A DNA stretch of 64,000 nucleotides from UBA1794 sp031552405 (GTDB taxonomy: Bacteria; Bacteroidota; Bacteroidia; Bacteroidales; Bacteroidaceae), in the NCBI GenBank assembly GCA_031552405.1, contig JAVBMN010000003.1, positions 1 to 64,000 of the forward strand, written 5' to 3'. Position numbers and translations under genes: made by a program. Each line of letters starts with the position of its first letter. Position 1 is the first letter of the stretch. Positions 34,262 through 42,853 of the stretch are shown one piece after another. The notes beneath the pieces are model-generated. The model did not search any database. It saw only the letters and a list, made by a program, of their open reading frames with translations, and was not told the DNA's origin.

Positions 34262-34330
34262 AAAAAAGAAGAGGTTGTCATCCCGACAACCCAATCTTCA
34301 TTAACCTTAAAATCTAATACCATGAAAAAC
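34262..34330 (-). ncRNA. Candidate small RNA with its own promoter and terminator
   Basis: On the minus strand a -7 element TATCTTTG (34337-34344) precedes a stretch of about 70 bases. It ends in a hairpin (34273-34279 with 34285-34291, 5-base loop) followed by CTTCTTTTTT, a clear intrinsic terminator. No useful frame lies within it on that strand. Just upstream, GTTAT-N5-ATAAC forms a possible operator. On the opposite strand the same DNA could encode a seven-residue peptide, MKNMMQR, which I consider chance. Confidence 0.45.
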
Positions 34331-34498
34331 ATGATGCAAAGATAATGGTTTTATGTTATACAGCATAACTTTTAAGGCAAAAATTATGCTCTTTAACATC
34401 TTTTTCGGGGTTTCCAGTGCTTTTGAAGCTTTTCAATCGGTATTTAGAGTAAAGATACAAGTGGGGCGGGATACGTTAAATACCCTGTTCAATCATAG

Positions 34499-34586
34499 CT
34501 TTTCACCCGGGTGAGGAACACTTTTCACCCGGGTGAGAAGATCTTCTCACGTAGGTGAAAAAGTCTTCTCACCTACGTGAAAAGCT
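34499..34586. repeat. Four tandem 22-bp units with palindromic TCAC-N4-GTGA cores
   Basis: Units begin at 34499, 34521, 34543 and 34565, each exactly 22 bp, with the pattern CTTYTCAC-N4-GTGA. Core centres are 22 bp apart, two helical turns. Units 1 and 2 have the perfect palindrome TCACCCGGGTGA; units 3 and 4 (TCACGTAGGTGA and TCACCTACGTGA) are reverse complements of each other. There are no spacers, so it is not a CRISPR array. It lies about 50-130 bp upstream of the -7 element of the YkgJ-like gene. Confidence 0.9.
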
Positions 34587-34631
34587 TTCTTTCTCGAATA
34601 GAGGCTATTTTCGCATCCACAAGAAATAGCC

Positions 34632-34639
34632 TATCTTTG
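34632..34639 (+). promoter_or_regulatory. -7 promoter element of the YkgJ-like gene
   Basis: TATCTTTG 21 bp before the start codon, giving a very short leader. Confidence 0.6.
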
Positions 34640-34659
34640 CAGGCAAAAGTCCCAAGAGA

Positions 34660-35142
34660 ATGGATATTAAAGACCTGCCGGAATGTGCAAAGAAAGTAGA
34701 GAAGGAAAGCAAAGCCTTCTTCAAGGGTATAAAGAAGAGTCGCCTGAGGGAACTGGACGATGCCGTGCATGAGCTGCATGAGGAAGTTTCGGCCGAGGTG
34801 GACTGCCTGAATTGCGCCAACTGCTGCCGCACCCTGGGCCCGCGCATTACCGACAAAGATATAGACCGCATGGCCCGCAGCCTGCGCATGAAGCCACACG
34901 AGGTAGTGGATACATACCTGCGTATCGACGAAGATAATGATTATGTGTTTCAGTCCATGCCCTGCCCCTTCCTGGCAGGCGATAATTACTGTCTGATTTA
35001 TGAAGACCGTCCTAAGGCATGCCGCGAATATCCACATACCGACCGGCGGAAGTTTCACCAAATATACAGTCTGAGCATTCGCAATGCACAAACTTGCCCG
35101 GTGGTATACCAAGTAATCGAGAGGCTGAAAAAAGAATTCTGA
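34660..35142 (+). CDS. YkgJ-family cysteine-cluster protein
   Basis: 160 residues with the zinc/iron-binding YkgJ signature: CLNCANCCRTLGPR near residue 46 and CPFLAGDNYCLIYEDRPKAC in the second half, then CREYPHT. Family members bind a metal and have no settled biochemical role. Its promoter region carries the 22-bp palindromic array, unusual for such a small housekeeping-like gene. Confidence 0.85.
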   Translation: MDIKDLPECAKKVEKESKAFFKGIKKSRLRELDDAVHELHEEVSAEVDCLNCANCCRTLGPRITDKDIDRMARSLRMKPHEVVDTYLRIDEDNDYVFQSMPCPFLAGDNYCLIYEDRPKACREYPHTDRRKFHQIYSLSIRNAQTCPVVYQVIERLKKEF

Positions 35143-35152
35143 ATACCGCCGG

Positions 35153-36019
35153 TCAGGTGTTGCGATACTGCAAAGGGGTCATCCCCGTATGCTGTTTGAA
35201 ATATTTCCCGAAGAAAGACTGGTTGGGAAAGTTCAGTTTCATACTGATTTCATCCACTGTAAGTCGGGACGTTTTAAGCAGCGTTTTCGCTTCCATCACC
35301 ACATATGCATCAATCCAATCGCCCGCGGAATGCCCGCTCACCTCTCGTATCACCCTTGACAGATGCTTGGGCGAAAGGCACATGAGGTCGGCATAAAACA
35401 TAACACTGCGGTTCTCGCGGGAATGTTTTGCAATGTTTTGCATGAAGGTCTCGAACTGTATTTCCTTCCGGCTCTTCGTCTTATTATGGATTACTGCACG
35501 GACATGAAGAATGTGGTTCATCTCAAACAGAAAGGCACGCACCAGGTGATACACGATGTTCCGGCGGTAAGGCCCCGGTGGGATGAGCATCTTCCGCTGC
35601 AACAGACCCAAGTATTCCTCCATGATCCGGCGTTCGGAATTGCTGATATGGGTTACCGGATGCTCCTTCAGATAGAAGAATAGAGGCAGGAGGTCTTCCA
35701 TGTCCATCCGGTTCTCGATGGTAAACTCTCTGTCGGCTGCGAAGCAAAAGCCTTGAAAGTCGGCAGAACTGTCATAAGCCTGCACCAATTGTCCCGGAGC
35801 TGCCAACATAAAATCATTGGCCTGAATGGTATATTCCTTCAAATCCACCTGCACACGCATCTCTCCCTGCACACACAAAGCAAAAACAGCGCGCTCCAAA
35901 CGGTGCGGAAACAGAAAGATGGGAAGTTGGGACACATGGGTGTAGATGGTCAGGAAATCGTCTGAACCTGTCAGCGATTTCGTCATATTTCCCGGATTAT
36001 GAGGCTGTTCCTTTTGCAT
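35153..36019 (-). CDS. AraC-family transcriptional regulator
   Basis: 288 residues: a cupin-like N-terminal sensor domain (VQVDLKEYTIQANDFMLAAP) and a C-terminal double HTH with FYADLMCLSPKHLSRVIRE and FPNQSFFGKYFKQHTGMTPL. It is about 40% identical by eye to the adjacent regulator encoded just upstream, so the pair arose by duplication. It is convergent with the YkgJ-like gene. Targets are unknown. Confidence 0.88.
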   Translation of the reverse strand: MQKEQPHNPGNMTKSLTGSDDFLTIYTHVSQLPIFLFPHRLERAVFALCVQGEMRVQVDLKEYTIQANDFMLAAPGQLVQAYDSSADFQGFCFAADREFTIENRMDMEDLLPLFFYLKEHPVTHISNSERRIMEEYLGLLQRKMLIPPGPYRRNIVYHLVRAFLFEMNHILHVRAVIHNKTKSRKEIQFETFMQNIAKHSRENRSVMFYADLMCLSPKHLSRVIREVSGHSAGDWIDAYVVMEAKTLLKTSRLTVDEISMKLNFPNQSFFGKYFKQHTGMTPLQYRNT

Positions 36020-36033
36020 ACAGATAGTTATTT

Positions 36034-36894
36034 TTAACCTGAAACACGATATTCCGTAGGTGAAACACCGGTGTGTTTTTTAAAGAATTTGGCAAAAAAT
36101 GACTGGTCTGAGAAATGCAAATCAATCGCAATCTGTTGCACAGATTGCGAAGAATTCTTCAATGAAGCCTTGGCTTCCAGTATCACATAATCATCAATCC
36201 AGTCGCTCGTAGTACGACCAGTAACCAGCTTTACCACCGTCGACAGGTGCTTCGGAGTCACGCACAGGGCATCCGCATAGAAATTCACACTACGTTCTTC
36301 CTTATAAGTTTGTTGCAACTTCTGAAAAAACTGCTCTGTAAGCTCGTGTTTACGATCCTTCCGGTCATCCGACTGCAACGAAAAATGAATAGAAAGGATG
36401 CTCCAAAGCTGTATTACCAAGGCCCGCATCAGACAGCGCACTGTCTCCTTTCTCAGCTGATTACTCTCATTCTTCACCTGACGCCAGATGAACTCATAGT
36501 AATCCAGCAGGCAGGCCATCTCTTCATCTGCCACCTTAATCATCGGATATTCCTTTAGATGAAGCATCAAAGGCATCTGAATAGGAAGAGGACTTGTAAC
36601 TCCCTGCAGGTACATGAAGGAGACACCTATAAAAAGGGCAGAGAAGGATTCATCAGCCTCTCTGCCATACACGATATCACCCGGGCGCATAAAAATAATA
36701 CAATTCTTCTCCAGGGTGTAGGATTTCAGGTTGATCTCCAATAGTGCCTTTCCGTCCAGACAGATACCTATAACGCCCACATCCAATCGCGTAGGGAAAG
36801 CTTTTATAGGTGCTTGACTCGGACTTTTAAAGATCACAAACTCATCATCAATGTAATCATAGTCCAATATTAAGTTGGCTTCCATCTCTTCCAT
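36034..36894 (-). CDS. AraC-family transcriptional regulator (paralogue)
   Basis: 286 residues with the same layout as its neighbour: a sensor domain (LEINLKSYTLEKNCIIFMRP) and HTH helices FYADALCVTPKHLSTVVK and DQSFFAKFFKKHTGVSP. Only 14 bp separate the two genes. Their position between the core genes and the polyene operon makes them candidates for its regulators, but no shared binding site was identified. Confidence 0.88.
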   Translation of the reverse strand: MEEMEANLILDYDYIDDEFVIFKSPSQAPIKAFPTRLDVGVIGICLDGKALLEINLKSYTLEKNCIIFMRPGDIVYGREADESFSALFIGVSFMYLQGVTSPLPIQMPLMLHLKEYPMIKVADEEMACLLDYYEFIWRQVKNESNQLRKETVRCLMRALVIQLWSILSIHFSLQSDDRKDRKHELTEQFFQKLQQTYKEERSVNFYADALCVTPKHLSTVVKLVTGRTTSDWIDDYVILEAKASLKNSSQSVQQIAIDLHFSDQSFFAKFFKKHTGVSPTEYRVSG

Positions 36895-37113
36895 ATTTCC
36901 AACAGTTGTATAAAATTCGCATTTAGAACTGCAAAGATATACATTTCATATCAAAAAAGCGTATTTACTAGTGATATATACCAAGAATTAGGTATGCAAC
37001 CTATATAAATCATATACATATTATTCATTCAGTTCTTGCATAATGTATAAGAAAAGCCTACTTTTACAGAGTTAATTAATGAACTTAGTTTTTTCATCTA
37101 ATACCTAAATATA

Positions 37114-37782
37114 ATGACTTTCTGCCATACTATAGCCTCTACCGTACTCACCAACCAAGCCATAGCCCACACTGGGCGGACACGCAGGTCTGCCTCTACC
37201 ACATATTCCTACCTTGGTCGGCACATATACATACTGCTTTTCTTTATGGCATTGCTGCTGGTTTCATCTGCCTCACGGGCACAGGCCGGATGGGGTACTA
37301 CCCTTCAATTTTATGGTGACCTCGGCGTGGACAACTATAATAGCGGGGGCGCAGGAATCGATTTTGTGGCACATTACTATCCCGGCAGTATGCTCAAGGT
37401 TGGGGCTGGAAGCGGCTTCTTTCTGGCCAATACCCCCGTAATGCATATGGATGGCCGTAAAAAAACTTTTGATTCGTTCGAGAAATGGGGGCTTCCCCTG
37501 TTCCTTGAAGGCAAATTTGCGATGAAAACCGGCGAGGTAGCACCCTTCTTTGGCTTAACTATCGGTTACTCACAGAGCCTCTCCTCCGATGTCAGTTTCG
37601 GATGGATGGGCAAGTTTTCTTTGGGTATAGACATGCCATACAGAATGTTCCTGCAATTATCTTACAAATTGCAGGAAATGGAATACAATGTATTTGACTC
37701 TCCTTACGGCAAGGCCCGACTAATAGGGACAAACAACGATTACATGCAAAAAATAGAATTCGCCACCGGGCTCTATTTTTGA
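37114..37782 (+). CDS. Outer membrane beta-barrel-like protein
   Basis: 222 residues from the first ATG. A signal-peptide-like segment (YILLFFMALLLVSSASRAQA) lies at about residues 39-58, so the true start may be later, with 37246 as one candidate. The mature part is an alternating amphipathic beta pattern with many aromatic and Gly residues and ends LYF, like an 8-10-strand barrel. It converges on the polyene operon, six bases from the last gene of that operon, and could belong to the same export function. Confidence 0.6.
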   Translation: MTFCHTIASTVLTNQAIAHTGRTRRSASTTYSYLGRHIYILLFFMALLLVSSASRAQAGWGTTLQFYGDLGVDNYNSGGAGIDFVAHYYPGSMLKVGAGSGFFLANTPVMHMDGRKKTFDSFEKWGLPLFLEGKFAMKTGEVAPFFGLTIGYSQSLSSDVSFGWMGKFSLGIDMPYRMFLQLSYKLQEMEYNVFDSPYGKARLIGTNNDYMQKIEFATGLYF

Positions 37783-37788
37783 ACAACC

Positions 37789-38925
37789 TTAATGGTTGAA
37801 ATACTGGGCGTAATTTTTGATGGGATAGGCATACATTTCCAAAAATATCGTCATCAGTTCGCCCTCATTGCCCTCAAAGAATTGCAAGCGCTCATGCATA
37901 CGCTCTGCGAATGCATGGTACTCTTCCATGGTATAATGGTCGGTATAATCAAACGTTTGGTACAGCATATCATGAGCTATATAATTGGTATCCCAAAGCT
38001 TATAGCCCAAATGAATACGCTCGTCAATCGTTTTTGCTACAGCGTTTATAAAGCCATTTTTCTCCAGATGTTTCAAATCCGATAAGGTTTCGCGATCAAG
38101 AGGGGGACAGAACTCAATGTGCACATTTCCTTTAAACTCCATTACTCCGGAAAGAATGCTATCAAAATCCTCGGTAGGCGTTTTTATATACCGCCTGTCG
38201 CGGGAGAGGTAGAGCTCACGAGTCTTCAAACGGTCGCAAGTCTCGTATTGATAGGATATCGCCATTGGTACTATGTGCAACTCCGCAAGGTTTTCAACCA
38301 TGTCTTTTCCACCGCTCATGGAAAACATCTTGATCAAGCCCTGGTCAGTAGAATCATTGCCGTCTTTCGTGCGCCCATTGCGCTGGGCTATCCAGATAGA
38401 CTCCCTTTTCTCACACAAGGTATTTCGAATGTAGCGGGACAAATGCACCGAATTGCGGTAAAACTCATACGGATTGCCACCACGGATCACCTTGAACATC
38501 TTATTAGACTTACCGATATCCACCACAAAGTCGTTTTGCATCAGATTACTTCCAAATGTAATCTCCGACGTACGAAACCCGTTCGTAGCCAGTACCACCT
38601 GAAGCAGCGCTGAATCCAGAAGAATATCCCGATGATTGGAAACGAACAAATAGCGCATTGAAGGATCCAGATTCTCCAAACCGTGATAGGTAAGTTTGGT
38701 TATCGTCTTTTCGATGATCGAATTTATGGCACTGTGCATAACCTGCATCTGGAAGTCGTGCACCGTTTCTATCGTCCGGAGTGCCGCAATCTTCTCTTGA
38801 CACAAGGCTGGAGAGTACAGATATGACATCAAAGGGAGAATATACGGATGATCTGCAACCCGGTTCATAGCCTGATTAATTTCGGGATCTGTATACGGAC
38901 GTAAATCGTCAAATAGTTCATTCAT
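37789..38925 (-). CDS. PlsC-like glycerolipid acyltransferase (1-acyl-glycerol-3-phosphate type)
   Basis: 378 residues from the ATG at 38925, eight bases after the CoA-ligase-like stop. The acyltransferase signature SNHRDILLD (H-x4-D) lies near residue 100 and further blocks follow, such as YLSRDRRYIKTP. The N-terminal 80 residues are helical. It is the last gene of the cluster and could transfer the finished polyene acyl group to a lipid or sugar acceptor. A longer frame starting at 39075 would overlap the ligase and is not needed. Confidence 0.75.
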   Translation of the reverse strand: MNELFDDLRPYTDPEINQAMNRVADHPYILPLMSYLYSPALCQEKIAALRTIETVHDFQMQVMHSAINSIIEKTITKLTYHGLENLDPSMRYLFVSNHRDILLDSALLQVVLATNGFRTSEITFGSNLMQNDFVVDIGKSNKMFKVIRGGNPYEFYRNSVHLSRYIRNTLCEKRESIWIAQRNGRTKDGNDSTDQGLIKMFSMSGGKDMVENLAELHIVPMAISYQYETCDRLKTRELYLSRDRRYIKTPTEDFDSILSGVMEFKGNVHIEFCPPLDRETLSDLKHLEKNGFINAVAKTIDERIHLGYKLWDTNYIAHDMLYQTFDYTDHYTMEEYHAFAERMHERLQFFEGNEGELMTIFLEMYAYPIKNYAQYFNH

Positions 38926-38932
38926 GGTCTTA

Positions 38933-40279
38933 CTATTTAATAGCAACAGGTTGTGATTGAAGGTATAACACACTGCGTTTGCCAGAATTCCGGCTATCAA
39001 TAAACTTAATCGGCTTGCGATTAATCTCGGGCATCTGGATCTTCTGAATAGCCTCAGCCATACAAATTTCCACATCCGGAGCCACTCTCAGTTTCGCCCG
39101 GAAACGATCTTTCAGATCTTTTATCGTATCAGCTTCCACAGTATCCTGGCATCCCACATACACTGTCAAGGCATCGTTTCCACATTCATCAGCCCACACT
39201 TCCACAAGGTAATTCAACACATAGTCGGCATGGTCGAGTACATCGAACACTGCGGCTGGATAAAGAGTCGTTCCCTTATACTTCATCATCTGGTTTTTCC
39301 GCCCCATCAAGGGACTGATCCGGGGTGTAGTCCGCCCACACTGACAAGGCTCTGTATGGAAACGGGCGATATCACCTGTGCGGAAACGTAACAAAGGCAT
39401 TGCTTCTACACCTAAGGTAGTGATGGTTAATTCACCATATTCCCCCTCTCCTACCGGTTGGCCACTTTCGTTGAGAAGTTCTGTTATAATCAGCTCAGGG
39501 TGGTGGTGACCACCACAGCCATAGGGACACTCGGTAAACGTAGTGGCCATTTCAGTAGATGCATAGGTGGAATACAGTTCAATATCCCACTTTTCGTGGA
39601 TCTTCTGCCCCAACAGGTTTAGCGAGAAGTCTTGTTCACGAAGATTTTCTCCTATACAAACCGCTTTCCGGATGCTGGAATTCCGATAGTCAATCCCGTG
39701 CTCTTCTGCATAACGTATAATCTTCAGGATAAACGAGGGCACACAGATAATTGTATCGGGCTGGATGCGGCGGATGGTATCCCATTGCAATTCTGGAATC
39801 CCATTTCCTACACGGATAATGCTGCCGCCCAACTTTCTGACACCCAAGAAGTAGGCTAAGCCCGCCATAAAACGCTTGTCAAGAGTAGTCATCAATTGGA
39901 AAATATCGCCCGGCCGGCTTCCTGCACAGGCAAAGGATATAGCTTCATTATAGGCCAGACGGTCCAAGTCTTTGTCACTCATGGCAAAAGTAACCGGATC
40001 ACCCAGTGTACCAGAGGTTGTAATATAATCCACTATTTTTGTTCGGGGCACACAGATAAAATCCTCGTTAAAGAGCTGAAGCTCCTGCTTACCAGTCAAA
40101 GGAATAGCTTGCAGGTCCTCCAGCGTACGAATCTGCGCAGGTTGAATTCCTTCTTCCTCAAACATCCTGCGATAATAGGGAGAATGTGCTGCCAGATATG
40201 GCAACAACTCTTGCAAACGCTCTTCTTGGTAACGCTTTATAACCGAAAGAGGCTGGGTTTCTATTCTTGGTATATCCAT
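38933..40279 (-). CDS. PaaK-like AMP-forming CoA/ACP ligase
   Basis: 448 residues of the phenylacetate-CoA-ligase type. AMP-binding residues are in DYITTSGTLGDPVTFAMS, YSTYASTEM, LLRFRTGDIA and CQCGRTTPR, and the C-terminal lid starts GRKNQMMKYKG. It could activate p-coumarate, made by the ammonia lyase of this operon, for loading onto an ACP. Substrate is inferred from cluster content only. ApeH plays the comparable role in aryl polyene clusters. Confidence 0.75.
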   Translation of the reverse strand: MDIPRIETQPLSVIKRYQEERLQELLPYLAAHSPYYRRMFEEEGIQPAQIRTLEDLQAIPLTGKQELQLFNEDFICVPRTKIVDYITTSGTLGDPVTFAMSDKDLDRLAYNEAISFACAGSRPGDIFQLMTTLDKRFMAGLAYFLGVRKLGGSIIRVGNGIPELQWDTIRRIQPDTIICVPSFILKIIRYAEEHGIDYRNSSIRKAVCIGENLREQDFSLNLLGQKIHEKWDIELYSTYASTEMATTFTECPYGCGGHHHPELIITELLNESGQPVGEGEYGELTITTLGVEAMPLLRFRTGDIARFHTEPCQCGRTTPRISPLMGRKNQMMKYKGTTLYPAAVFDVLDHADYVLNYLVEVWADECGNDALTVYVGCQDTVEADTIKDLKDRFRAKLRVAPDVEICMAEAIQKIQMPEINRKPIKFIDSRNSGKRSVLYLQSQPVAIK

Positions 40280-40286
40280 AAAATGT

Positions 40287-41144
40287 TCATTCTAAGTTCA
40301 GTGTAACGTGGAGCCATCCTACAAAAGTCTCCGGCCATTCTACAGCATCCGTATTCTGCTTAGGGCTTATGCCAAACCCGTGGTCCCCACGAGCATAGAA
40401 ATGTGATGAGCATGATAGCTGTTGCTGTTGCATCGCAGCTGAAAAGGCTTGGCTATTACGTACATCCACGGTTTCATCGTCTTTACAATGCATCAGGAAA
40501 ACAGGCGGCATCCCCGGATGCACATTCTCTTCCAGCGACATCTTGCTTAGCATGTCCTTGGAGGGGGCAGATCCCAGCAGGTTTCGGCGCGATTTGCGGT
40601 GTGCCAGACTGTCATTCATCGAAACAACCGGATAGATCATAGCTACAAAGTCGGGACGCAACGAAACGTCCGGCTGTACCCCCAACGATTCCATAAAGTT
40701 CTCTTCATAATAAATGCCTGCGGTTCCGGCCAGATGACCTCCGGCCGAGAAGCCCATCACACCAATTTTATCAGATTTAAGTCCCAACTCCGTACTCTTT
40801 TCACGCACATACTGAATGGCTCGTTGCAGATCCTGAATCATGGCAGGGTAATGATTTCCCCACATCCCAACCCGGTAACGGAGCACAAAAGCGTTAATCC
40901 CCTTCGTGTTTAACCACTGAGCTACTTTATGCCCCTCTCCCTTCATGCCAAGGTAGCAATAGCTTCCGCCGGGGCAAATAATCACACTGACCCCGGTATT
41001 AGTCAGCTCAGGAGCTAAATAAAGAGTCAATTCGGAGTATTTCATCTTCCGGGCAGGAGGGTTCTCTCCCCAAAGCTTCACCGTCTGGGCGAAAGCCGGG
41101 AAAAAGACAACTATACACAAAATGAATAAGAGTATTTTATTCAT
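40287..41144 (-). CDS. Secreted alpha/beta-hydrolase (esterase-like)
   Basis: 285 residues with a signal peptide ending FPAFAQ. The oxyanion-hole HGG motif appears as PGGSYCYLG, and the nucleophile elbow is GFSAGGH. Catalytic Asp and His are visible in HCKDDETVDV and RGDHGFG. This matches carbohydrate/feruloyl-type esterases. In this operon it might trim or transfer an acyl group in the periplasm; that is speculation. Confidence 0.75.
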   Translation of the reverse strand: MNKILLFILCIVVFFPAFAQTVKLWGENPPARKMKYSELTLYLAPELTNTGVSVIICPGGSYCYLGMKGEGHKVAQWLNTKGINAFVLRYRVGMWGNHYPAMIQDLQRAIQYVREKSTELGLKSDKIGVMGFSAGGHLAGTAGIYYEENFMESLGVQPDVSLRPDFVAMIYPVVSMNDSLAHRKSRRNLLGSAPSKDMLSKMSLEENVHPGMPPVFLMHCKDDETVDVRNSQAFSAAMQQQQLSCSSHFYARGDHGFGISPKQNTDAVEWPETFVGWLHVTLNLE

Positions 41145-41150
41145 AAGTGC

Positions 41151-41522
41151 CTATCTGAAAAGTGCATGAATTTCTTCACGGGATAATTGACGGTAAATGG
41201 GAAGCAACGAACTTCCATTTTTTTCACTAAAGCTTACCTGAAAGTACTCTTCGTCATAGAAAGATAAGACCGAATTAGTATCCGGGTTACACTCCAGATA
41301 CAGTATGTTTCCCGGATTTAGCCCTTTCTTCTCACAAATCTGCATCAACAGCTTCCTACCGGTACCCGTCACTGAGGTGCCGGGATTATCCTGATACAAT
41401 TCTGTCACAATCACAAGCGTCTGACCAGCCTTTGAAAGAATTCTCAGTCCACACTTGGAAAGAACATCCCATTGTCCGTTATACTCGAAAATCTCGTCAT
41501 AATAAGTTTCTGGAACTCGCAT
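41151..41522 (-). CDS. Small conserved-context protein of unknown function
   Basis: 123 residues with an alpha/beta character: RVPETYYDEIFEYNGQWDV at the start, a beta strand TLVIVTELYQDNPGTSV, then KKGLNPGNILYLECNPDTN. No motif I recognise. It is tightly packed between the hydrolase and radical SAM genes in the polyene operon, so it is probably a pathway protein. Confidence 0.5.
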   Translation of the reverse strand: MRVPETYYDEIFEYNGQWDVLSKCGLRILSKAGQTLVIVTELYQDNPGTSVTGTGRKLLMQICEKKGLNPGNILYLECNPDTNSVLSFYDEEYFQVSFSEKNGSSLLPIYRQLSREEIHALFR

Positions 41523-41536
41523 GGCTTCTTTATTTC

Positions 41537-42814
41537 TTATTTTACTAAGTTACGTACAACCTCTTTTCCGAACGAACGATTCGCAAGTTCTCTATTGCGG
41601 GGCACATAAGTACCATCATTCAATTCTCTCAGCATTACATTGGCAAACAGCCGGAACATTTTGGCTTCTTGCGATTCATCTGCATAAAACGATTTCCAGG
41701 CATATTCATATAACTCCTGCAGGCGGTCGGCCGAAAGTTGTTTGGGTTGGAATACAACCTGCCCGGCATTATAATGATTCCAGTCAAAATCAAAGATTCG
41801 CCCTTGACGGTAGAGGTCATCATATCCTTTAGTGTGAGGGAACGGGGTCATCACGGTAAACTCCGCCAAATCCAAATCAATCTCCAGCAGGAAATCTATC
41901 AAACGCTTGATGTCGTCTTCCGACTGGTTGTCTAATCCCAGCAGGATAGTTCCTTCAACTCCTATTCCGTAATCATGATATCGCTTTACACGTTCTTTGA
42001 TATAATCCGAGGTATCATATACAGCCTGATATACATACCAGGCACCAGCCTGTGCAGCCAGATCCAACACCTGAGGATCGTCTTCAATCGTATGACTGAT
42101 CCATTTTTTCTTCAAAGGGATCATTTCACGAAACAGTTCCATTTCCCATTCTTTATTTTGTGCCAGAGAGTTATCTACAATAAAAAGACGGTTATTCTCA
42201 ATGGTAGCCAATTCTTCAATCACCTTGTCCATCGGACGAGGACGGAAGACACGTCCACCCAAATAGGAGACTGCACACGGATAACAGCTAAACCGACAAC
42301 CGCGCGACGCATGAAACAAGTCTACCATCTGAACTCCTTTGTGATTATAGAGTTCCCGTTTATAAAGGTCCCGGCGGGCAGGGCCTACAGATTCTATCGC
42401 CGGCTGTTGGGCCATGTAATTATATACCTTCTTCAGGCAACCGTTCTTCCAGTCTTCCAAGACCTGTTCCATACGTCCTTCAGCTTCACCAAGGAAAACA
42501 GAATCGGCATATTCCATTGTTTCCTCTGCATGGAGCATTGTAGAAATACCTCCAAAGATGACCTGTTTTTCACGTTTACGAAACTCTTCTGCTATCTGCC
42601 AGCCTCGTTTCACCTGCGTACTAAGCATCATAGAAATACCAACCAAGTCACATTCTTCATCAAAGTTGATTTCCTCCACATTCTCATCTGTAAAAGATAT
42701 GTTCACATAATCGGGCAATGTGGCTGCAAACACTACCGGACCATGAGGTGGGAGATTAAAAGTGGTTTGTCCTGGGAGCTTGCTCCACTTGGGATATACA
42801 AGTTTGAATTTCAT
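41537..42814 (-). CDS. B12-binding-type radical SAM protein
   Basis: 425 residues. The N-terminal ~140 residues form a Rossmann-like cobalamin-binding domain (DLVGISMMLSTQVKRGWQIA, VIFGGISTMLHAEE, FLGEAEG). The radical SAM core has the 4Fe-4S motif CRFSCYPC (C-x3-C-x2-C) with Pro where an aromatic usually precedes the last Cys. GTILLGLDNQSEDD follows. Such enzymes typically methylate unactivated carbon or catalyse other radical modifications. Here a modification of the polyene or its acceptor is inferred. It is one of two such genes in the operon. Confidence 0.85.
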   Translation of the reverse strand: MKFKLVYPKWSKLPGQTTFNLPPHGPVVFAATLPDYVNISFTDENVEEINFDEECDLVGISMMLSTQVKRGWQIAEEFRKREKQVIFGGISTMLHAEETMEYADSVFLGEAEGRMEQVLEDWKNGCLKKVYNYMAQQPAIESVGPARRDLYKRELYNHKGVQMVDLFHASRGCRFSCYPCAVSYLGGRVFRPRPMDKVIEELATIENNRLFIVDNSLAQNKEWEMELFREMIPLKKKWISHTIEDDPQVLDLAAQAGAWYVYQAVYDTSDYIKERVKRYHDYGIGVEGTILLGLDNQSEDDIKRLIDFLLEIDLDLAEFTVMTPFPHTKGYDDLYRQGRIFDFDWNHYNAGQVVFQPKQLSADRLQELYEYAWKSFYADESQEAKMFRLFANVMLRELNDGTYVPRNRELANRSFGKEVVRNLVK

Positions 42815-42853
42815 TGAGATATTATTTGTTAAGTTGATTACATATTTGGGTAT

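Noticed and set aside
34320..34344. Seven-residue leader peptide MKNMMQR upstream of the YkgJ-like gene
   Set aside because: Overlaps the opposite-strand promoter of the small RNA candidate and has no terminator/antiterminator arrangement linking it to the downstream gene.
34499..34586. CRISPR-like array
   Set aside because: Units are contiguous with no spacers, the cores are palindromic and no cas genes lie nearby.
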